Below are positions 44,368-56,820 of a stretch of DNA of 64,000 bases, piece by piece; position 1 is the stretch's first letter; every line of letters begins with the position of its first letter. The stretch comes from Gyrodactylus bullatarudis (Eukaryota > Platyhelminthes > Monogenea > Gyrodactylidea > Gyrodactylidae): the NCBI GenBank assembly GCA_012064415.1, contig SSNU01000063.1, positions 779,977 to 843,976 of the forward strand, read 5' to 3'. Both the position numbers and the translations under genes were made by a program. Under the pieces are notes generated by a model that worked only from the letters and a program-made list of their open reading frames with translations, did not search any database and had not been told where the DNA came from.

Positions 44368-47300
44368 TGATAAGTCATCACTCTGATTTAGTCTCATGAA
44401 GGAAGGAATTAAAAAAAACCCAGAATAGAAATACATAATAAAGTTTGATTGGGATCTTTTAGTCAGGTTAAATCTTCCATGAAGAGTCTTCATGTCCCAT
44501 TGTTCCACAAATGGAAAACAACAAACTTTCTCAAGAGTTAATTCGAATTGAAAGATACTCTGTCCACCCCTCATTAGAAAGAAAATGTATTAAGCTACAA
44601 AAATATGTTTAATTCATAAAGATGATAGCTTTTCACTGATACTTACCTAAAGAAGGGTGATTTTTGAAAACCTAATTGTTGAGGGCTTAGGAAAAAAACA
44701 CAAAATAATAGCAGTTTTTTTCAAAATGTGTAATAGATAAGAAGATAACTAGAAGTTTTAGAGCCAAAAATGCCAATTTTAATCGGCTTTCAATAAATAA
44801 TTCTGATTTGTGTGATAAAAAATAGACTAGTGATCTTATGATGTTGATGAATTGGTTATTGTTTGAGGAAAACAAAACTAAAAATTCGAAAAATTTATGA
44901 ACACAATTCAAGCATGCAATATTCTTCATGGTGAAAGTTGCCTTTTTCCTGGCAAATCCATCCTAAACTCTTGGATAAACAAATTTTCAGGTATGAAAAA
45001 ATTAAAAACAGCTTGATTCCTTTCTCCTCCTTCGATCAAAAAGGGGGCTGGCATTTGCTTCTTTTTCCATTAAACTAAAATTAGACACATAAGGATGCTC
45101 TTTGCAATTCTATCACTCTTTCTTTCCTCTTTTGCTTTTTAGGAGTAAAAGATTTTAATCAGGGGCCTTACCTCGTTCCTCTTGCCTCGTCAAAACAGTG
45201 TAAATGATAACAAGTGGCAATAAATAATACATATCCCCCACTAATATATATATATATATATATAGCACACTTCTTGATAATGTTAGAAAAATAAGGAGAA
45301 ACTTTTCGTTAATGCATAATAATAACACTGTATTAAGCTTATTATTATATATAATTTATTGAACTTATTTTTCAAGCTCTCATTTCCTCTACTCTGTTCA
45401 TACATATGAATAAATTATCGAGGATAAAAAACGATTCACATTTGATTTAATTAACAATCCGCCACAGAACAACTAATTAATAACATGATGATCCCCCATA
45501 CAGGAAAAGTTTCCACCACTCTCTGGCAAATCTCTCTCCCTTGATGTGTATACTAATAGAATCAAGGGGTATAAGGCTATCTTTCTATTTTCAACGGCTT
45601 AATAAGCAAAGGAAAACAAACATATCCAAATGTTAATGCAATTATTAATGATACAATAGGAAATATTATATTAACAAGTGTACATTTTCATTCTTAATTA
45701 TTATTATGTATCAGAGGGCTATTGGTAGAGAATTGAAAAAAAAACTTTTACTTCCAGATGCATGATGACAATGAAACTGTTTAAAAATCTACACTCACAC
45801 AACTCAGACACAAGCACGCATAAAACTTGACTCAAAAAGTTTATATTTTGCCAAACCTTTAAGATTTTCATCCAATTAAGCAGCATACATAGATATTCCC
45901 AGAGATTTTCACATACAATACAATTTTCCAGTTATTCGAGAAACAAAACAATAGAATCTCTCTTCTAAACGATATAAATGTATTATTTTCATGTGATATT
46001 AAATAAAATCCTTACATAAATACACCATTAACTTTCCCATTTTCAACTTTAGTCTGTGTGCTTGTTTTGTATGCGTTAGTTGGCAGGAAACTTGGATGGA
46101 AAAAACCATAACTCTCTCTCTCGCACCCCTTTTAAACCTTTAAAATGGGAGAAAAAGATGGGGGGCATAGACAATCATTCTCTCTTCATTTCAGGGCACA
46201 TCTCTAATCTTGCCAACTGACTGTATATTATGTTTTGCATGTTGAAATTTCCTTAATAACTATATTGTAATTGTTTTTTACGTATGCTTGATTAATTTTG
46301 ATTTGAAATGAACAATGATTGACTTTACCTTCATTGATATTCTTCCCTTTTACGTACGTGAGTTTCTTCAATTTCTTCACCATAATTTTGCCATAAGATA
46401 GAGAAGGAAGATATCGATACAGATTTACGGTAAAACTTTTACCCTTTCTTCTTTTTGACACATTTTAATTTTAAATTACTTTTATTATATCATCATGACA
46501 CATGTAATTTAAATGAATTGAATTATCATCTTGCTTCTCATTTATTCTCTTTGATCATCATCATCATCAGATTTTCTTGAGTAGAAATGAAAAAAATACA
46601 AATGTGTGTGTATTCTCAATAAAATCAACATTTCACCCCACCCCCACACACCAACCCCTCTTTTGTACATTGCCTAATAGTGTGCGTGTGTGTTTGTACG
46701 ATTATAAATGTTGTCTGAGTAGGGTGTGGGCATGTATCTTTCTTTTCATCCTTCATTTACCCCATGATCTTATTACAAGCTTCGTTTTATTTCATTTTCA
46801 TTCGTCTTGAATGTTCAGTCTTTTGTAAAGACACTTTTCCCCCTGAATTTTCCAGATCCAAAGAATGTGAGAAATGATTTATTTCTACCTTTTATACTCG
46901 ATAGAAAACCAAGAGAATGCCACTTCCTCATCTCCAAACAGACGTTCTCATGAAAAAATTCTGTCCTAATCAAATTAATTTGTTGATTTATCTTCTTTCT
47001 CTCAGTAACATTTTTTCTTGTACACTACACTAGATTTTCTCCGTTTTTTTGGGGATTTTTGACCATTACTGATTCAATTAACTCCACTCCCTAAGGCTTA
47101 CATTTGCTTATGAACAAGACTTTTCGTCTTTGTGTTTCTATTCAAAAAGCTCAACATTGGAAAATTTGCAGAAGTAAAATGTCAACATGCTTATAAGCAT
47201 CTTGACTTGCCTGAGTCAATAATATCCCTTTAGCGAGACAGGAATATGAATGAACAAATAAAAACTAGATCAGATTAATATACCTAACTGTTTATTGGCC

Positions 47301-47479
47301 TCTGATGTCCATCTACATCCTGATCAAAGAAAATCTGATAACATCTGGATATCTATTCCTCTCTATCTCAAGCTTTATTACTTTCCTTTGAAAATACATG
47401 TTCTTTTAGCTAGTTGTTTCTTCGACGTTAATTCTTTTCTCTATTTTTTCTTCCAGATACCTGTCCCAGATTCGTAATT
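44368..47479. other. Intergenic, no supported gene; TA microsatellite
   Basis: About 3.1 kb with no recognised exon. A (TA)n tract lies at about 45244-45264. Several minus-strand frames (44311-44574, 44687-44929, 46228-46461) are short and lack family features. Putative 5' flank of the LYRM7 gene lies at the right end. Confidence 0.4.
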
Positions 47480-50400
47480 ATGAGAAGCCAAGTGAGTCAT
47501 TTTTGATAGATTTTATGCTCATTTTTTGTTATCTATTCGTCTTTTGCGAGATATTCCTCTCATGTGCTTAAATGATCGATTTAATCGGAATAATACCAAC
47601 CTTTAATAAAGGTCCTTTATTGAAAACAGTTGATAATGAAAGCCCACTTAAAATTCCATTGGCCCAGATCTGAAAATTCTACTTTCAATCAATTTTCGTA
47701 TTGTATAATTCGAACATATATTCCAAAACTCTAATTGATGAGGCCAAAATTTTGTCTGATATTTAACTGAGATACAGTATTACTGTACACCTTTTTGTAC
47801 AGGGGAAAGAAGCCATTTGAATACCAGAAGTGAAGCGTTAATTAAGTGTGAAATCAAGTTGAGTATCAACATTTCTAAATCAAAGAGATATCCTAACTAG
47901 AATCTTGATGATTAAAATTTGTTACAATTTGTACTCCTTCTCTTTAATATCCTTTTAATGTCTTTTCTAGAGAGAAAATGTTTTTTTTTCTTCAAGAATT
48001 TTCGTCCCTTTTCCTGTTCTAACTGTTCATCATCACTCGCAATAAAAATGTTAACATTAAATTTTAATTTTTTCATCTTCTCTATTGATAAACTTTTGAA
48101 TCTATTTATTATTCATACAACTATTCGAGCTGTTCGTGATTCTGAGAAAAGAATTATTCAGCATTGTACTGGAAACAGTCTGATTTCTTTTCTTCAACAA
48201 CAAACATAAAATCCTTTCTTTTGCATTCAGCAACTTGAATAAACTACCAAGAACCCTTCTTCACATAATAGCTCATCTTTATTGAGCATTGTTCAAGGGT
48301 GTGAAACTTTATTTTTGTTTAGCAAAACACTCATATTTAAAATAGTAAATACGAAATAATATTTAGTAGGGTAATACAAAACTTTATTTTTTCCGAGCAA
48401 TGTTCCATGCTTTATTCAAAAACTGATGTTTAAACCATGAAAAACACATTTTTGAAAATCAGAATGAAAATTTTCCATGTTCTGATATACAAAAATCCCA
48501 TTTTCCCTAAAATCATCAAAATTTACCTAATGTGACAAAAGACTCAATTTCTACTCAAAAATTGTCCTTTTCAATCGAGATGATGTATATCAGAACAAAC
48601 TCGAAAACGTATGGTTTTAGAGGAAAAAACGCTCAGTTTGTGATCAAAATGAGTTTAAGGGTGGGAAAAGTTGGAAAAATTGACCTACTCCAATATTTAG
48701 TAAAAATAATAAAAGTTCTTTAAGAAAATATTAGCCAACAAGAGAAAATACCATCCAACTGCACACAACTTGGTTTTGGTATTGCAATTAGCTTCTCCGG
48801 GTTTAATCAATTGAGAAATTGGAACAAGGTGTCAAAATAAAAGTGCAACCCCCTCTAGCGAAAAAAGAAATGTACTTTAATCAAAACTTATATGCATGTG
48901 AGCCTCAAAAAGTAATGTCTAAAAATTAAAAAAATAATACAGGTATACCCCAGAGATGAATGTGAAAAATTAAACCTCTCTTCTCTCTACCTACGTGTCA
49001 TCACTTGAAAGTAGGCAAAATATCGTTTTTCAACCTAAAAATTTAGTTTCGGTTAGTTTCTAGGCCATTCAAATGATTTTAATTTCTAGATCAAAACCGT
49101 ACAATAAACTGCATACCCTGTATTTAAAATAACCATCCTATCATCAATTAAAGTTTATCATGAAATTGTGAAAACATTTTCTGGAATATCATTTCTCTTT
49201 TTTCCTCAAAAGATGTATCTTGGATGTGAAAAGGAGCTCGCTCCAACCCCACAAAAACCATTCTTCAATCCTTAATCACGAAAACCCGTTTTATGACTAC
49301 TGGGAGGATAAATTAATCGCCAGATTGGTGCAAATTATTCATTTTTGGTTTATTTCGAGACTCATAATTTTTGAGTTTAAAATATGCTGTATACTCAAAT
49401 GTATGTTTCGATCTCAGTTTGTTATAAAAATATAGTGAATTTTACATGAATTACTTGCAAGTAAACCGAATAAAAATATGAAAAATCAATCATATTGTCA
49501 AAGATTGTATTATCTTCAAGGTTATCTTCGAGGTTAGCAAATTATTGAATAATGAAAATCATTGTTATGAAAGAAATACCATGCTTTTATATCTTCAAAG
49601 TAATATATCATAACTTTGAACCCTGATGTCATACAAAAAATTTTGAATTGCTGGTTAAAATAATAATTTCAATGAATAGTGCAGCACAAACAAAGATTAC
49701 CTAGAATTATTTCGTTTTAGGTGCTTAGGTAATATATCTCACAGGTTCGTCGTATTTGGTAATGAACTAGTCCATGTCTACCAAAGATGTATACTTAATT
49801 ACTAAATGGTCTGTGAGTTTCTTTCGTACTATAGTAACGGTGGGATCCATAAGTAAGCTGTAACATTCTTTACCAAATATGATGAAACTGTGGGATACCT
49901 AAGCCCCTAGGAAGAGATAATTTTAGTAAAACATTTTGAGTAATACTTTTTGATGCCCTATAGTGAGAATACATTGACTGTCGTTATGGTATCACACTAG
50001 ATATAATTTATACGATTATACGATACAAATGAGTATAAATCAATAATTTAAATGCATTACTCAGACTAAAATCTGGATCTTTTTATAATAATAATTATTA
50101 TTGTTAAATCATTCATTCTGATACGTTAATATGCTTGGATACCTAATTGATATCATCCCAAAGTGGATCACTTATATTTTGAAAAAATATGTCCCACACG
50201 TAATAAATATTAATTTTGTAAATGAACAATATGTATCATAACTAGGCTAAGTTGCCATGTAAGAATGTTTACCCTGATCACAATTTCATAATTAGGAGGA
50301 AATATCAATTTTTAATACATTTAAAGTACTCACTTGAAGATTACTTCTTCCCTGTTCAGTATTTTTGATTTGGTCATCTTCTGGATATTGGAATTGCTTC

Positions 50401-51551
50401 AATCTTTAATTAAAAAATACATTAACTAGATTTTTAAATATATCTACAGGTGTTACAATGTTATCGTGAACTCAATCGAATCAAATTCGTCATTTTCAGA
50501 GGCGATAGAGAACAACAAAAGCGTAAGAAATTATTTATCAGCACATCAAATCGTTGTTATTAATCGTGCATAATTTGCCTCAAATAGATTTTACAAAAAT
50601 GATTAGTGAACAATTTAAAGAGAACAAGACCTTGACAGAGCCTCAGGAGATTGCAGAGGTAGGTATTACTTTAAATTTTAATTCTTAATAGCAACTAAAA
50701 TTGGCCAATGAAGTTAAAGATCTTCTTCGCAAGACTGTCGTTCAAATTGAATACAAACCCAACGAGAAAAAGTCAGGTTCGTCAATTCATTTTTATGATG
50801 TGTAATGAATACAAAATTTTAAAACTAAAATTAGAAAACCAGTTTAATCTGTTAACCCTGCTTTAATTTGTTTAAAAAAATAAAAGATTATTTTTAGATA
50901 AAAAATTATAAAAAAAAATATTTTCAAATGAAATTATTACCATGTCCATATGAAATCTAACTTGATGTAGATTGTCTGCTCACAGCTGTTAGAAATCGGA
51001 GAGTATCAATCAAGAATCAAATAATAATATTCAACTCATGGTGATATATTAGGACTCGTCAGTACACTGTAGCCAGGATTTGAATGATAAGATGTCGTTG
51101 TCTCGGAAGTTAGATTTCGTATGGATAAAGTAATAATCTGTGACCACACTTTGCAAGTGGGTTTAATGTCTAAAAACACTGTCATTTCTACATTGTAATC
51201 ATCATCAAAAACTTTATTCAGTTTCGTACAAGATCAGTGATCAGTGTTTTCTGTAGTACAATTATTGTATATATTCGATTATTTCTAACTCTATTCAGAG
51301 CTAATACTTGTCTGTGAACAAGATGAAAAATTGTAATTCATTGTATAGATAAAGTTAGATTCTGAGAGGACTTTCACAGGAATCCTGAAATAATCAACTT
51401 GAGTTTTTTTCTCTCTGCGATTACATCAAAAGGTAAAATGTATCAATTCATATTCATTAATCAGTTTCTGTTTTGTAGTTAACTAATTTTTCCTCTTTCA
51501 GTCTACCATTTACGAAAGGAAATTTTCGCTGATGACAATGCCTCAAAATGA
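47480..51551 (+). CDS. LYRM7/MZM1-type complex III assembly factor (5 exons, 96 aa)
   Basis: Small LYR-motif protein of the mitochondrial matrix that stabilises the Rieske iron-sulphur protein before its insertion into complex III. Exons are 47480-47491 (only MRSQ), 50450-50522, 50588-50658, 50692-50776 and 51502-51551. Introns are 2958, 65, 33 and 725 nt, all GT..AG, with consistent phases. Motifs matching animal LYRM7 are VLQCYRELNRIKFVIFRGD (the LYR-type helix; here CYREL), ISEQFKENKT, LANEVKDLLRKTVVQIEY and LRKEIFADDNASK. The length is close to the family norm of about 100 residues. Intron 1 holds a hAT-like MITE (48367-48692) and intron 4 holds the second copy of the tRNA-cored palindrome. 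An AATAAAG signal lies at about 51643, shortly after the stop. The tiny first exon is the least certain part. Confidence 0.85.
48367..48692 (+). mobile_element. Short hAT-like MITE, family T (copy 1)
   Basis: The left end is TAGGGTAATACAAAAC; the right end, read inverted, is TGGAGTAGGTCAATTT. ATATTTAG flanks both sides (48359-48366 and 48693-48700) as an 8-bp target duplication. An inverted, longer copy occurs at 53858-54309. It lies inside LYRM7 intron 1. Confidence 0.78.
49717..49912. repeat. Small imperfect palindrome (MITE-like)
   Basis: TTTTAGGTGCTTAGGTAATA at the left end is mirrored by ATACCTAAGCCCCTAGGAA at the right. The sub-terminal TATTTGGTAA (49754-49763) pairs with TTTACCAAATA (about 49869-49879), giving arms of about 50 bp with several mismatches. 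Lies in LYRM7 intron 1. No target duplication was identified. Confidence 0.6.
50334..50403 (-). CDS. Putative exon of an unidentified minus-strand gene (partner of 54340-54419)
   Basis: On the minus strand an AG acceptor at 50405-50404 precedes a 70-nt open segment that encodes LKQFQYPEDDQIKNTEQGRS and NLQ and ends before GTGAGT. It begins with one base that completes a codon left open by the exon ending at 54340, giving NVERLKQFQYPED across the junction. If real, its 3.9-kb upstream intron contains the last four LYRM7 exons in antisense. The next exon, phase 0, was not found. Confidence 0.35.
50950..51207. repeat. TRNA-cored palindromic element, diverged copy 2
   Basis: The left block TCTAACTTGATGTAGATTGTC and the right block CTGTGACCACACTTTGCAAG followed by GGGTTTAATGTCTAAAAAC match the arms of the element at 18090-18505. 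The centre keeps TTAGGACTCGTCAGTACAC and a broken B box (CAGGATTTGAAT). The tRNA-like part is deleted or mutated. Located in LYRM7 intron 4. Confidence 0.75.
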
Positions 51552-52139
51552 CCAAACATGTATAGATATTTTTCTAGAATACAATCTCTCTTTTGATAAA
51601 CAAAATCTCTATACACATTATTATTGCATTATTGGACAAGATAATAAAGTTTTGAAGGGGAAGAGTTGAAAATCTAAAAACCCTTAAGAGTTATTTTCCC
51701 CCTCAAGTTTCTACATACATAATAAAGCTCCCACTTTACCATTTAAGATGGAAAAACAACTTTAGTTTATCTCGATCTAATGTCCTCAAAAGATAAGAAA
51801 ATCTTTCTTATATCATTTGACTATATAATTGGATGTATTTATAAATTTTATCCAAGTGATTTCCATTATCTTTTTTATTTACTTTTCCTCATTTTAATGC
51901 CTAATGCAATGAAATGTTGGAATAGGGATCATCACCAACTTCCTCAATATCAGCCCAGAGAACACAGGAGTTGACATTTCAACTCTCAGTTGATACGTTG
52001 TTCACATGTATGGGGAAAATTTTCTTGTGAGATAAAATAACCAAGTATAGACTGAATAAAACATGACCAAATGGCTTTGTAAAACTTTTTGACTAGAAAG
52101 ACTTTGAAGATTTTTGAAAACTGAATCAGAAGAGACATT
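51552..52139. other. LYRM7 3' region and intergenic spacer
   Basis: Contains the probable LYRM7 polyadenylation signal (about 51643). A 64-codon frame at 51780-51974 is not recognised as a gene. Confidence 0.35.
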
Positions 52140-52480
52140 TTTAGCGGTTTAAGAAAAATAAATTTGGAGTTTTAAACTTTGAGCAATTTTCAAACAGTCC
52201 ATTATGAGAAGGTAGACTTCCACAATACGATGGGATATCTCCTTAAATTTCATCTACCATATCTGGTTTCTTTGTTGATTGGTGAACCCTCTCAAACTTG
52301 GAGATCACCAACTCAAAAAATTGGGAATTTGGCGCTACTTCGAGATTTGGAATATGCTATAATTTCCTTAAATTTTTTCCTTCATATCTTGAAAGTGGGT
52401 CTCATGATCAATATTCAAAAAAATCTGGATCAAATTCGATTACTTGATAAAAAAATATCGAAAATCCAGAGGGAACGAAT
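52140..52480. repeat. Partial copy of palindromic repeat family P (copy D)
   Basis: GGGAATTTGGCGCTACTTCGA (about 52321), GTGGGTCTCATGATC and CAAATTCGATTACTTGAT, in this order, match the right half of the copy at 32406-32975. The left half is unrecognisable. An open frame of 120 codons runs through it but follows the repeat and is not regarded as a gene. Confidence 0.6.
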
Positions 52481-53023
52481 AAAATTAAACCGATCGACTT
52501 TCAGAGAGAACGTAGACACTGATGAATTATTATCTTATTAGAAGTTCACTTTCTGTAAAGAGTGGCTGGATTTTATTACAGTGATACTGTATCATTCTTG
52601 AGAGAAAACTGTGATTCACATTTAAAAAGATTGATATGTGCTACTGTAGTCAATCTTACTCAATTTAAATAACGCAAATTTAAATAATTTTTGATTTATC
52701 TACAAAAATAAGAAGGAAAATCTTTTAAAAAAATCAAGGGTAAAAATTATTCAATAATTTGCAGCTGAATAAAATGTAACAAGGCCCCATGTTTTCATTT
52801 TGTATCACATAATTAAGAATTTTAACGTAGTTTTTCAAAATCCACTTAAATTCATAATTAGGGATATTGAAAGAAGATTATGATTAAAATTAAACGTACA
52901 TTTCTCAAAGCATTATCAGTGGTAATAATTAAAAAATTGTATGGTTAAAATTTCTGCCACTATCAATTCTTCCACTGATGTTAACACTATAGATATTTTG
53001 ATAACACTTTTATTGTACTATTA
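52481..53023. other. Intergenic, no gene seen
   Basis: AT-rich DNA without recognised features. Confidence 0.35.
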
Positions 53024-53220
53024 CAGTAAAAATATTTCTATTGAAACACGAATATTTGGCCCTTAATTAAGTATTATCTCGACCAATCAGAATGCACCAA
53101 ATGATTTCTATACATTTAGAATCTAAATTTTAGATAGGTTGAGATAAATAATACTTAATTAGGGGGTAAATAATCGTGTTTCAATAAAAATAAGATGTTT
53201 CAATAGAAATATTTTTACTG
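53024..53220. mobile_element. Tc1/mariner-type MITE (197 bp)
   Basis: The ends CAGTAAAAATATTTCTATTG and the inverse CAATAGAAATATTTTTACTG form terminal inverted repeats, directly flanked by TA on both sides (53022-53023 and 53221-53222). Further in, CTTAATTAAGTATTATCTC is mirrored by GAGATAAATAATACTTAATT, so the element is largely palindromic. No coding sequence. Confidence 0.82.
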
Positions 53221-53857
53221 TAAATTTACTATGAAAAGAGAGGGCAAGTCTATAGAACATTTGCCCCCTTCAAGTTTTGCTGTAATTTTTCTGAATGAAA
53301 AAGAGACTAAAGGCTTTTTAACATTGATGAATTGAAAACGAATTCCTTGCGGTATATATATCCCTCTCCACTATATTCGAATAACAGTTATCTCATTTTC
53401 TTAATATTGTTAAGCTCTCTAGTGATCTTGTCTAAGCATTCCACTAAATTCGAAAGAATAAACACTAATTTTGAGAAACCGGTTTGATTTCACCTCATAG
53501 AATTCGGATTTTGGGAACTTTCTCACTAATTTTATTAACGTCTCCTCTAATATCGCAAAAATTGTCCACTAATTTCGTAAAATTACTGTAAAGAACGTAA
53601 CCATTTCATTATTACAATATTCGTGGAATAAAATCTATGATTATGATGGCAAAAAAATCAAGAGATGGAAGGAAATCCCAATTTTTACTGAACAAGCTAT
53701 TCTGGGAATTTCTCAATGTCACGCAAATCAACTGATATTTTTAAAAGTTGCAAACTATTTACATCATAACGCCTATATATGATTTAGTTTCGAATTTTGC
53801 TAGATTCAATATCCAGAGAATATTAATTAACGAATATACTGTATACAGTGTATATAG

Positions 53858-54309
53858 TAGAGTAGGCCTTTTTTTTCAACTTTTCCCAGCCTTAATCTCA
53901 TTTTGAAGATTATGGAAAACTAAGCTTTTTTCTATAAAACCATAAGTTTTCGAGTTTGTTCTGATATACAATCACGTTTGAAGATGACAATTTTTGAACA
54001 CGCGCCAAGATTCTTTCAATGAATTTCACTACGAGAAAGGACAAAATTAAGATTTTTGAATAGTTTTTGCAACATTTTGAATAAAAATAGGGCTTATGGT
54101 AAAAATTGAGTGTTCTATCACATGTCGGAAGAAAGTCCCAGGAAATTAGGTAAATTTTGATGATTTTAGGGAAAATGGGATTTTTGTATATCAGAACATG
54201 GAAAATTTTCATTCTGATTTTCAAAAATGTGTTTTTCATGGTTTAAACATCAGTTTTTGAATGAAGCATGGAACATTGCTCGGAAAAAATAAAGTTTTGT
54301 ATTACCCTA
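53858..54309 (-). mobile_element. hAT-like MITE, family T (copy 2, longer)
   Basis: This is an inverted relative of the element at 48367-48692. The right-hand 165 bp (about 54145-54309) is almost identical to the reverse complement of 48367-48533, and the block ending GTTTTCGAGTTTGTTCTG (near 53950) is also shared. Ends: left TAGAGTAGGCC, right (inverse) TAGGGTAATAC. Flanking GTATATAG and ATATATAG are a 7-of-8 target duplication. Confidence 0.75.
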
Positions 54310-54339
54310 ATATATAGGAGGAAAATCACAAACATTTAC

Positions 54340-54419
54340 CTTTCCACATTAAAAAGCTGCTCTTTGTTAGCTGGTTTGAGCATGTTCAGAATTGAAAAAT
54401 TAGATGTATTTGAAAAGAC
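54340..54419 (-). CDS. Putative exon of an unidentified minus-strand gene
   Basis: After a TTCTCAG acceptor on the minus strand, 80 nt encode VFSNTSNFSILNMLKPANKE and QLFNVE, followed by a GTAAAT donor. There is an in-frame stop just upstream of the acceptor, so this is either an internal exon or, using its ATG (in NML), a first coding exon. The phase fits the putative exon at 50403-50334. No family is recognised. Confidence 0.35.
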
Positions 54420-54554
54420 CTGAGAATTATCTTAAATAGGCCAGTCAATAGATTTTGCCAAGGGTGAAATCTTTTTATTAGCACGGGTCCAGTACAGTGT
54501 GAATGAGATGCTCCCTTTTAATGTTGATCTAAACGAAGAATTAAAACAGTAGCC

Positions 54555-54700
54555 AACAGATTTAGTCGACTTGACAATCCTGAAACTCAACTCTTGATCA
54601 GTCTCTCAATTTGTAATCAACAAAAATTTTCAGTGAAAAAATGGGAATTTGGCGCTTACTTCTATCATATAGTGAAAGTGGTTTGGATTCCGAAAAATCA
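54555..54700. repeat. Fragment of palindromic repeat family P (copy E)
   Basis: The block CTCTTGATCAGTCTCTCAAT, then TAATCAACAAAAATTTTCAG, then GGGAATTTGGCGCTTACTT matches the inner part of the other copies. Short remnant. Confidence 0.6.
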
Positions 54701-55224
54701 TATTAACAAGGTGTATATTTGAATATAGTAGTGGTTTGATTATCATTAGATTTTAAGTGGTAGTCTACATGGTGATTTTCTTGGAATAAGCAAATCGCTC
54801 AAGTTGAATAGCATAGGAGAAATAATCATCTTCGTGTTTTCCAAATAGAAGAGCAATACAGTTTATTTATACATCAAATAGAAGCTGATGTAGATCTTGG
54901 GAAAAAAGTATTGTTTGGGAGATTCACATATATTCTCCCGAGTAAAGAGTGGCTTAATATGTCCCAATTTATTGATTTCTTTGGGTTAAAGTAAACTTAT
55001 TACAAGTACAGAGGAGGAAACTAAAGAGAATGGGGAAAAAAGTGATTCGTCTGTGAAATCAGATAATTAAGAAAGAATTACGTTGAAAAATAAGACTTAT
55101 TTTAGAAGGAAAAACATGCATTTTTATTTTTGTTGAGTCAAATCTTAAAGACCCTTAAAGATTCAGAGAATTTTTTTCAAGGTGATAACGAATATGCTAT
55201 TTTTATTTCAAGAACCAACCTTTA

Positions 55225-55331
55225 TTAGACTTTGAAAATGGCTGACTTTTTAATAACAAGAAATAACTTCTGGGTGATTGGATTTTCGCATTCTACGAGT
55301 ATGGGTTCTCTTTCAATTTTCTCTTCAATAT
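55225..55331 (-). CDS. Candidate terminal exon, unidentified
   Basis: Following a CCCTCACAG acceptor on the minus strand, 35 codons (DIEEKIEREPILVECENPIT and onward to AIFKV) run to a TAA at 55227-55225. The composition is protein-like. The entry phase (two bases in) does not fit direct joining to the aminopeptidase exon ending at 56821, so at least one more exon would be needed. It might be the end of a short aminopeptidase-type protein, or chance. Confidence 0.25.
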
Positions 55332-55635
55332 CTGTGAGGGTTTTTTTAAAAAAAGGTTCTTTATATTTTAAAATATCCTAATAATATGAAGTAAGCTTCA
55401 GAAATTTTCTGATTCTGTAAAATAAATTTCAAATCATTTTAATTAACAGAAATTTTACAGGTATTTTTAAAGAAATGCTAAATTTTGGAAAATTTCTTAA
55501 TGACTTTCAGTAATTACCAGAAAAACTTGTTCTCTGACTATAATATCGTTTTTCATGGTGCTATTTTATTGACAAAATTAATGTTTGATATATTTCTATT
55601 ACAAAATCATTTCTGCTAAAGAGAAAATAAACATC

Positions 55636-56760
55636 TAGAAAATCAGTCATTCAAAGCAATAGAGCTACTGTTTTGAGACCTTATTCTTGTTCAGTCTCTT
55701 AGAAAAGGGCAATGATATTATTGAAAATGATTGAAATTTAATCACTTATTAAACCTAATTGACATGAAGATGAGAATTTCCTATTTTTACAAAAAACTCA
55801 ATATTTTTATCCAGAAAGTCAGGAGAAAATTTATATTTTGGATTCCACTATGAAATGAGTTGATTGATTTTGAAAACAAAAAAATTCTCGAAAAAAATTT
55901 AATCTGAGCAAAATTAAGCCATTTTTTGAAATTCAGAAATGTTTCAAATTTCCACTTTTTCAACTTTCAAATCCAAAATTTTTGTTGATTTCAAAAAAAA
56001 GATTTGAAGCAGTTAAATATTGGTATACAGGATCAAAATAAGACGAAGGTTTCGAATTTGGCCGTAGAATTTTAGAGAAAATTACTCTTTCCAAGAAAAA
56101 GTTCAATCTCTATATTTTGGATCATTTTCCTTCGTGAAAATCGAAAAATTTAAATGGTTCGATTTCCTACCGTTTTGACGAATTTCTGTGAATTCTTGCA
56201 GGCGTATTCGAAATCTTCGTCTTATTGTGATTCTGAAAATCAATATTTAACTGCATCAAATCTTTGAAATCGACAAAAATTTTGGATTTGAAAGTTGAAA
56301 AAGTGGAAATTTGAAACATTTCTGAAATTCAAAAAACGGATAAATTTTGCTCAGATTAAATTTTTTTCGAGAATTTTTTTCGTTTTCAAAATTAATCAGC
56401 TCATTTCATAGTGGAATCCAAAATATAAATTTCTCCTAACTTTCTGGATAAAAATATTGAGTTTTTTGTAAAAATAGGAAATTCTCATCTTCACGTCAAC
56501 TAGCTTTAGATAGGCAATATTTGTTGAGATGTTAATTGTTCTTTAGACGCACAAAAAGGATTCTAAGATTCCAAAATTTTAAAAAGTTATCTATTTTCAA
56601 AAATATAGACTGTTCTGTTTAAAATGCTTTATTTCTGCAAATTTATAGAAATAACTTTTGCAGTAATTTCCCTAAGCTTAACTCCTAACCTTTTCCAAAA
56701 TATTTTTCGAATTTTGTTTTCTCAAATGTCAAAAAGATTTCCAGAAAATTTGACACCTTT
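55636..56760. repeat. Dispersed repeat R, copy 1, interrupted by a family P palindrome
   Basis: Segment 55636-55746 (AAAATCAGTCATTCAAAGCA, ACTGTTTTGAGACCTT, TTGAAATTTAATCAC) and segment 56516-56700 (TCTGTTTAAAATGC, ATTTCTGCAAATTTAT, AATTTCCCTAAGCTTAA) are similar to 59360-59488 and 60064-60240. In this copy a family P palindrome sits between the two parts. Confidence 0.65.
55757..56510. repeat. Palindromic dispersed repeat, family P (copy F, large)
   Basis: CTAATTGACATGAAGATGAG at the left is mirrored by CTCATCTTCACGTCAACTAG at the right. The arms continue inward through AGAAATTTATATTTTGGATT-type blocks and a TTTCAAATTTCCACTTTTTC block (near 55945; inverted near 56300). The centre has GATCAAAATAAGACGAAGGT and its inverse. 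Its terminal motif links the family members in the window. Non-coding. Confidence 0.85.
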
Positions 56761-56820
56761 TTGTAAAAAGTTGTAAATTGCCAAATTCATTGAGAATAGC
56801 TATATAAATAAATGCCTCAC

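Noticed and set aside
52179..52541. Open frame of 120 codons on the plus strand
   Set aside because: It runs through a family P repeat fragment shared with other sites and has no domain or splice context.
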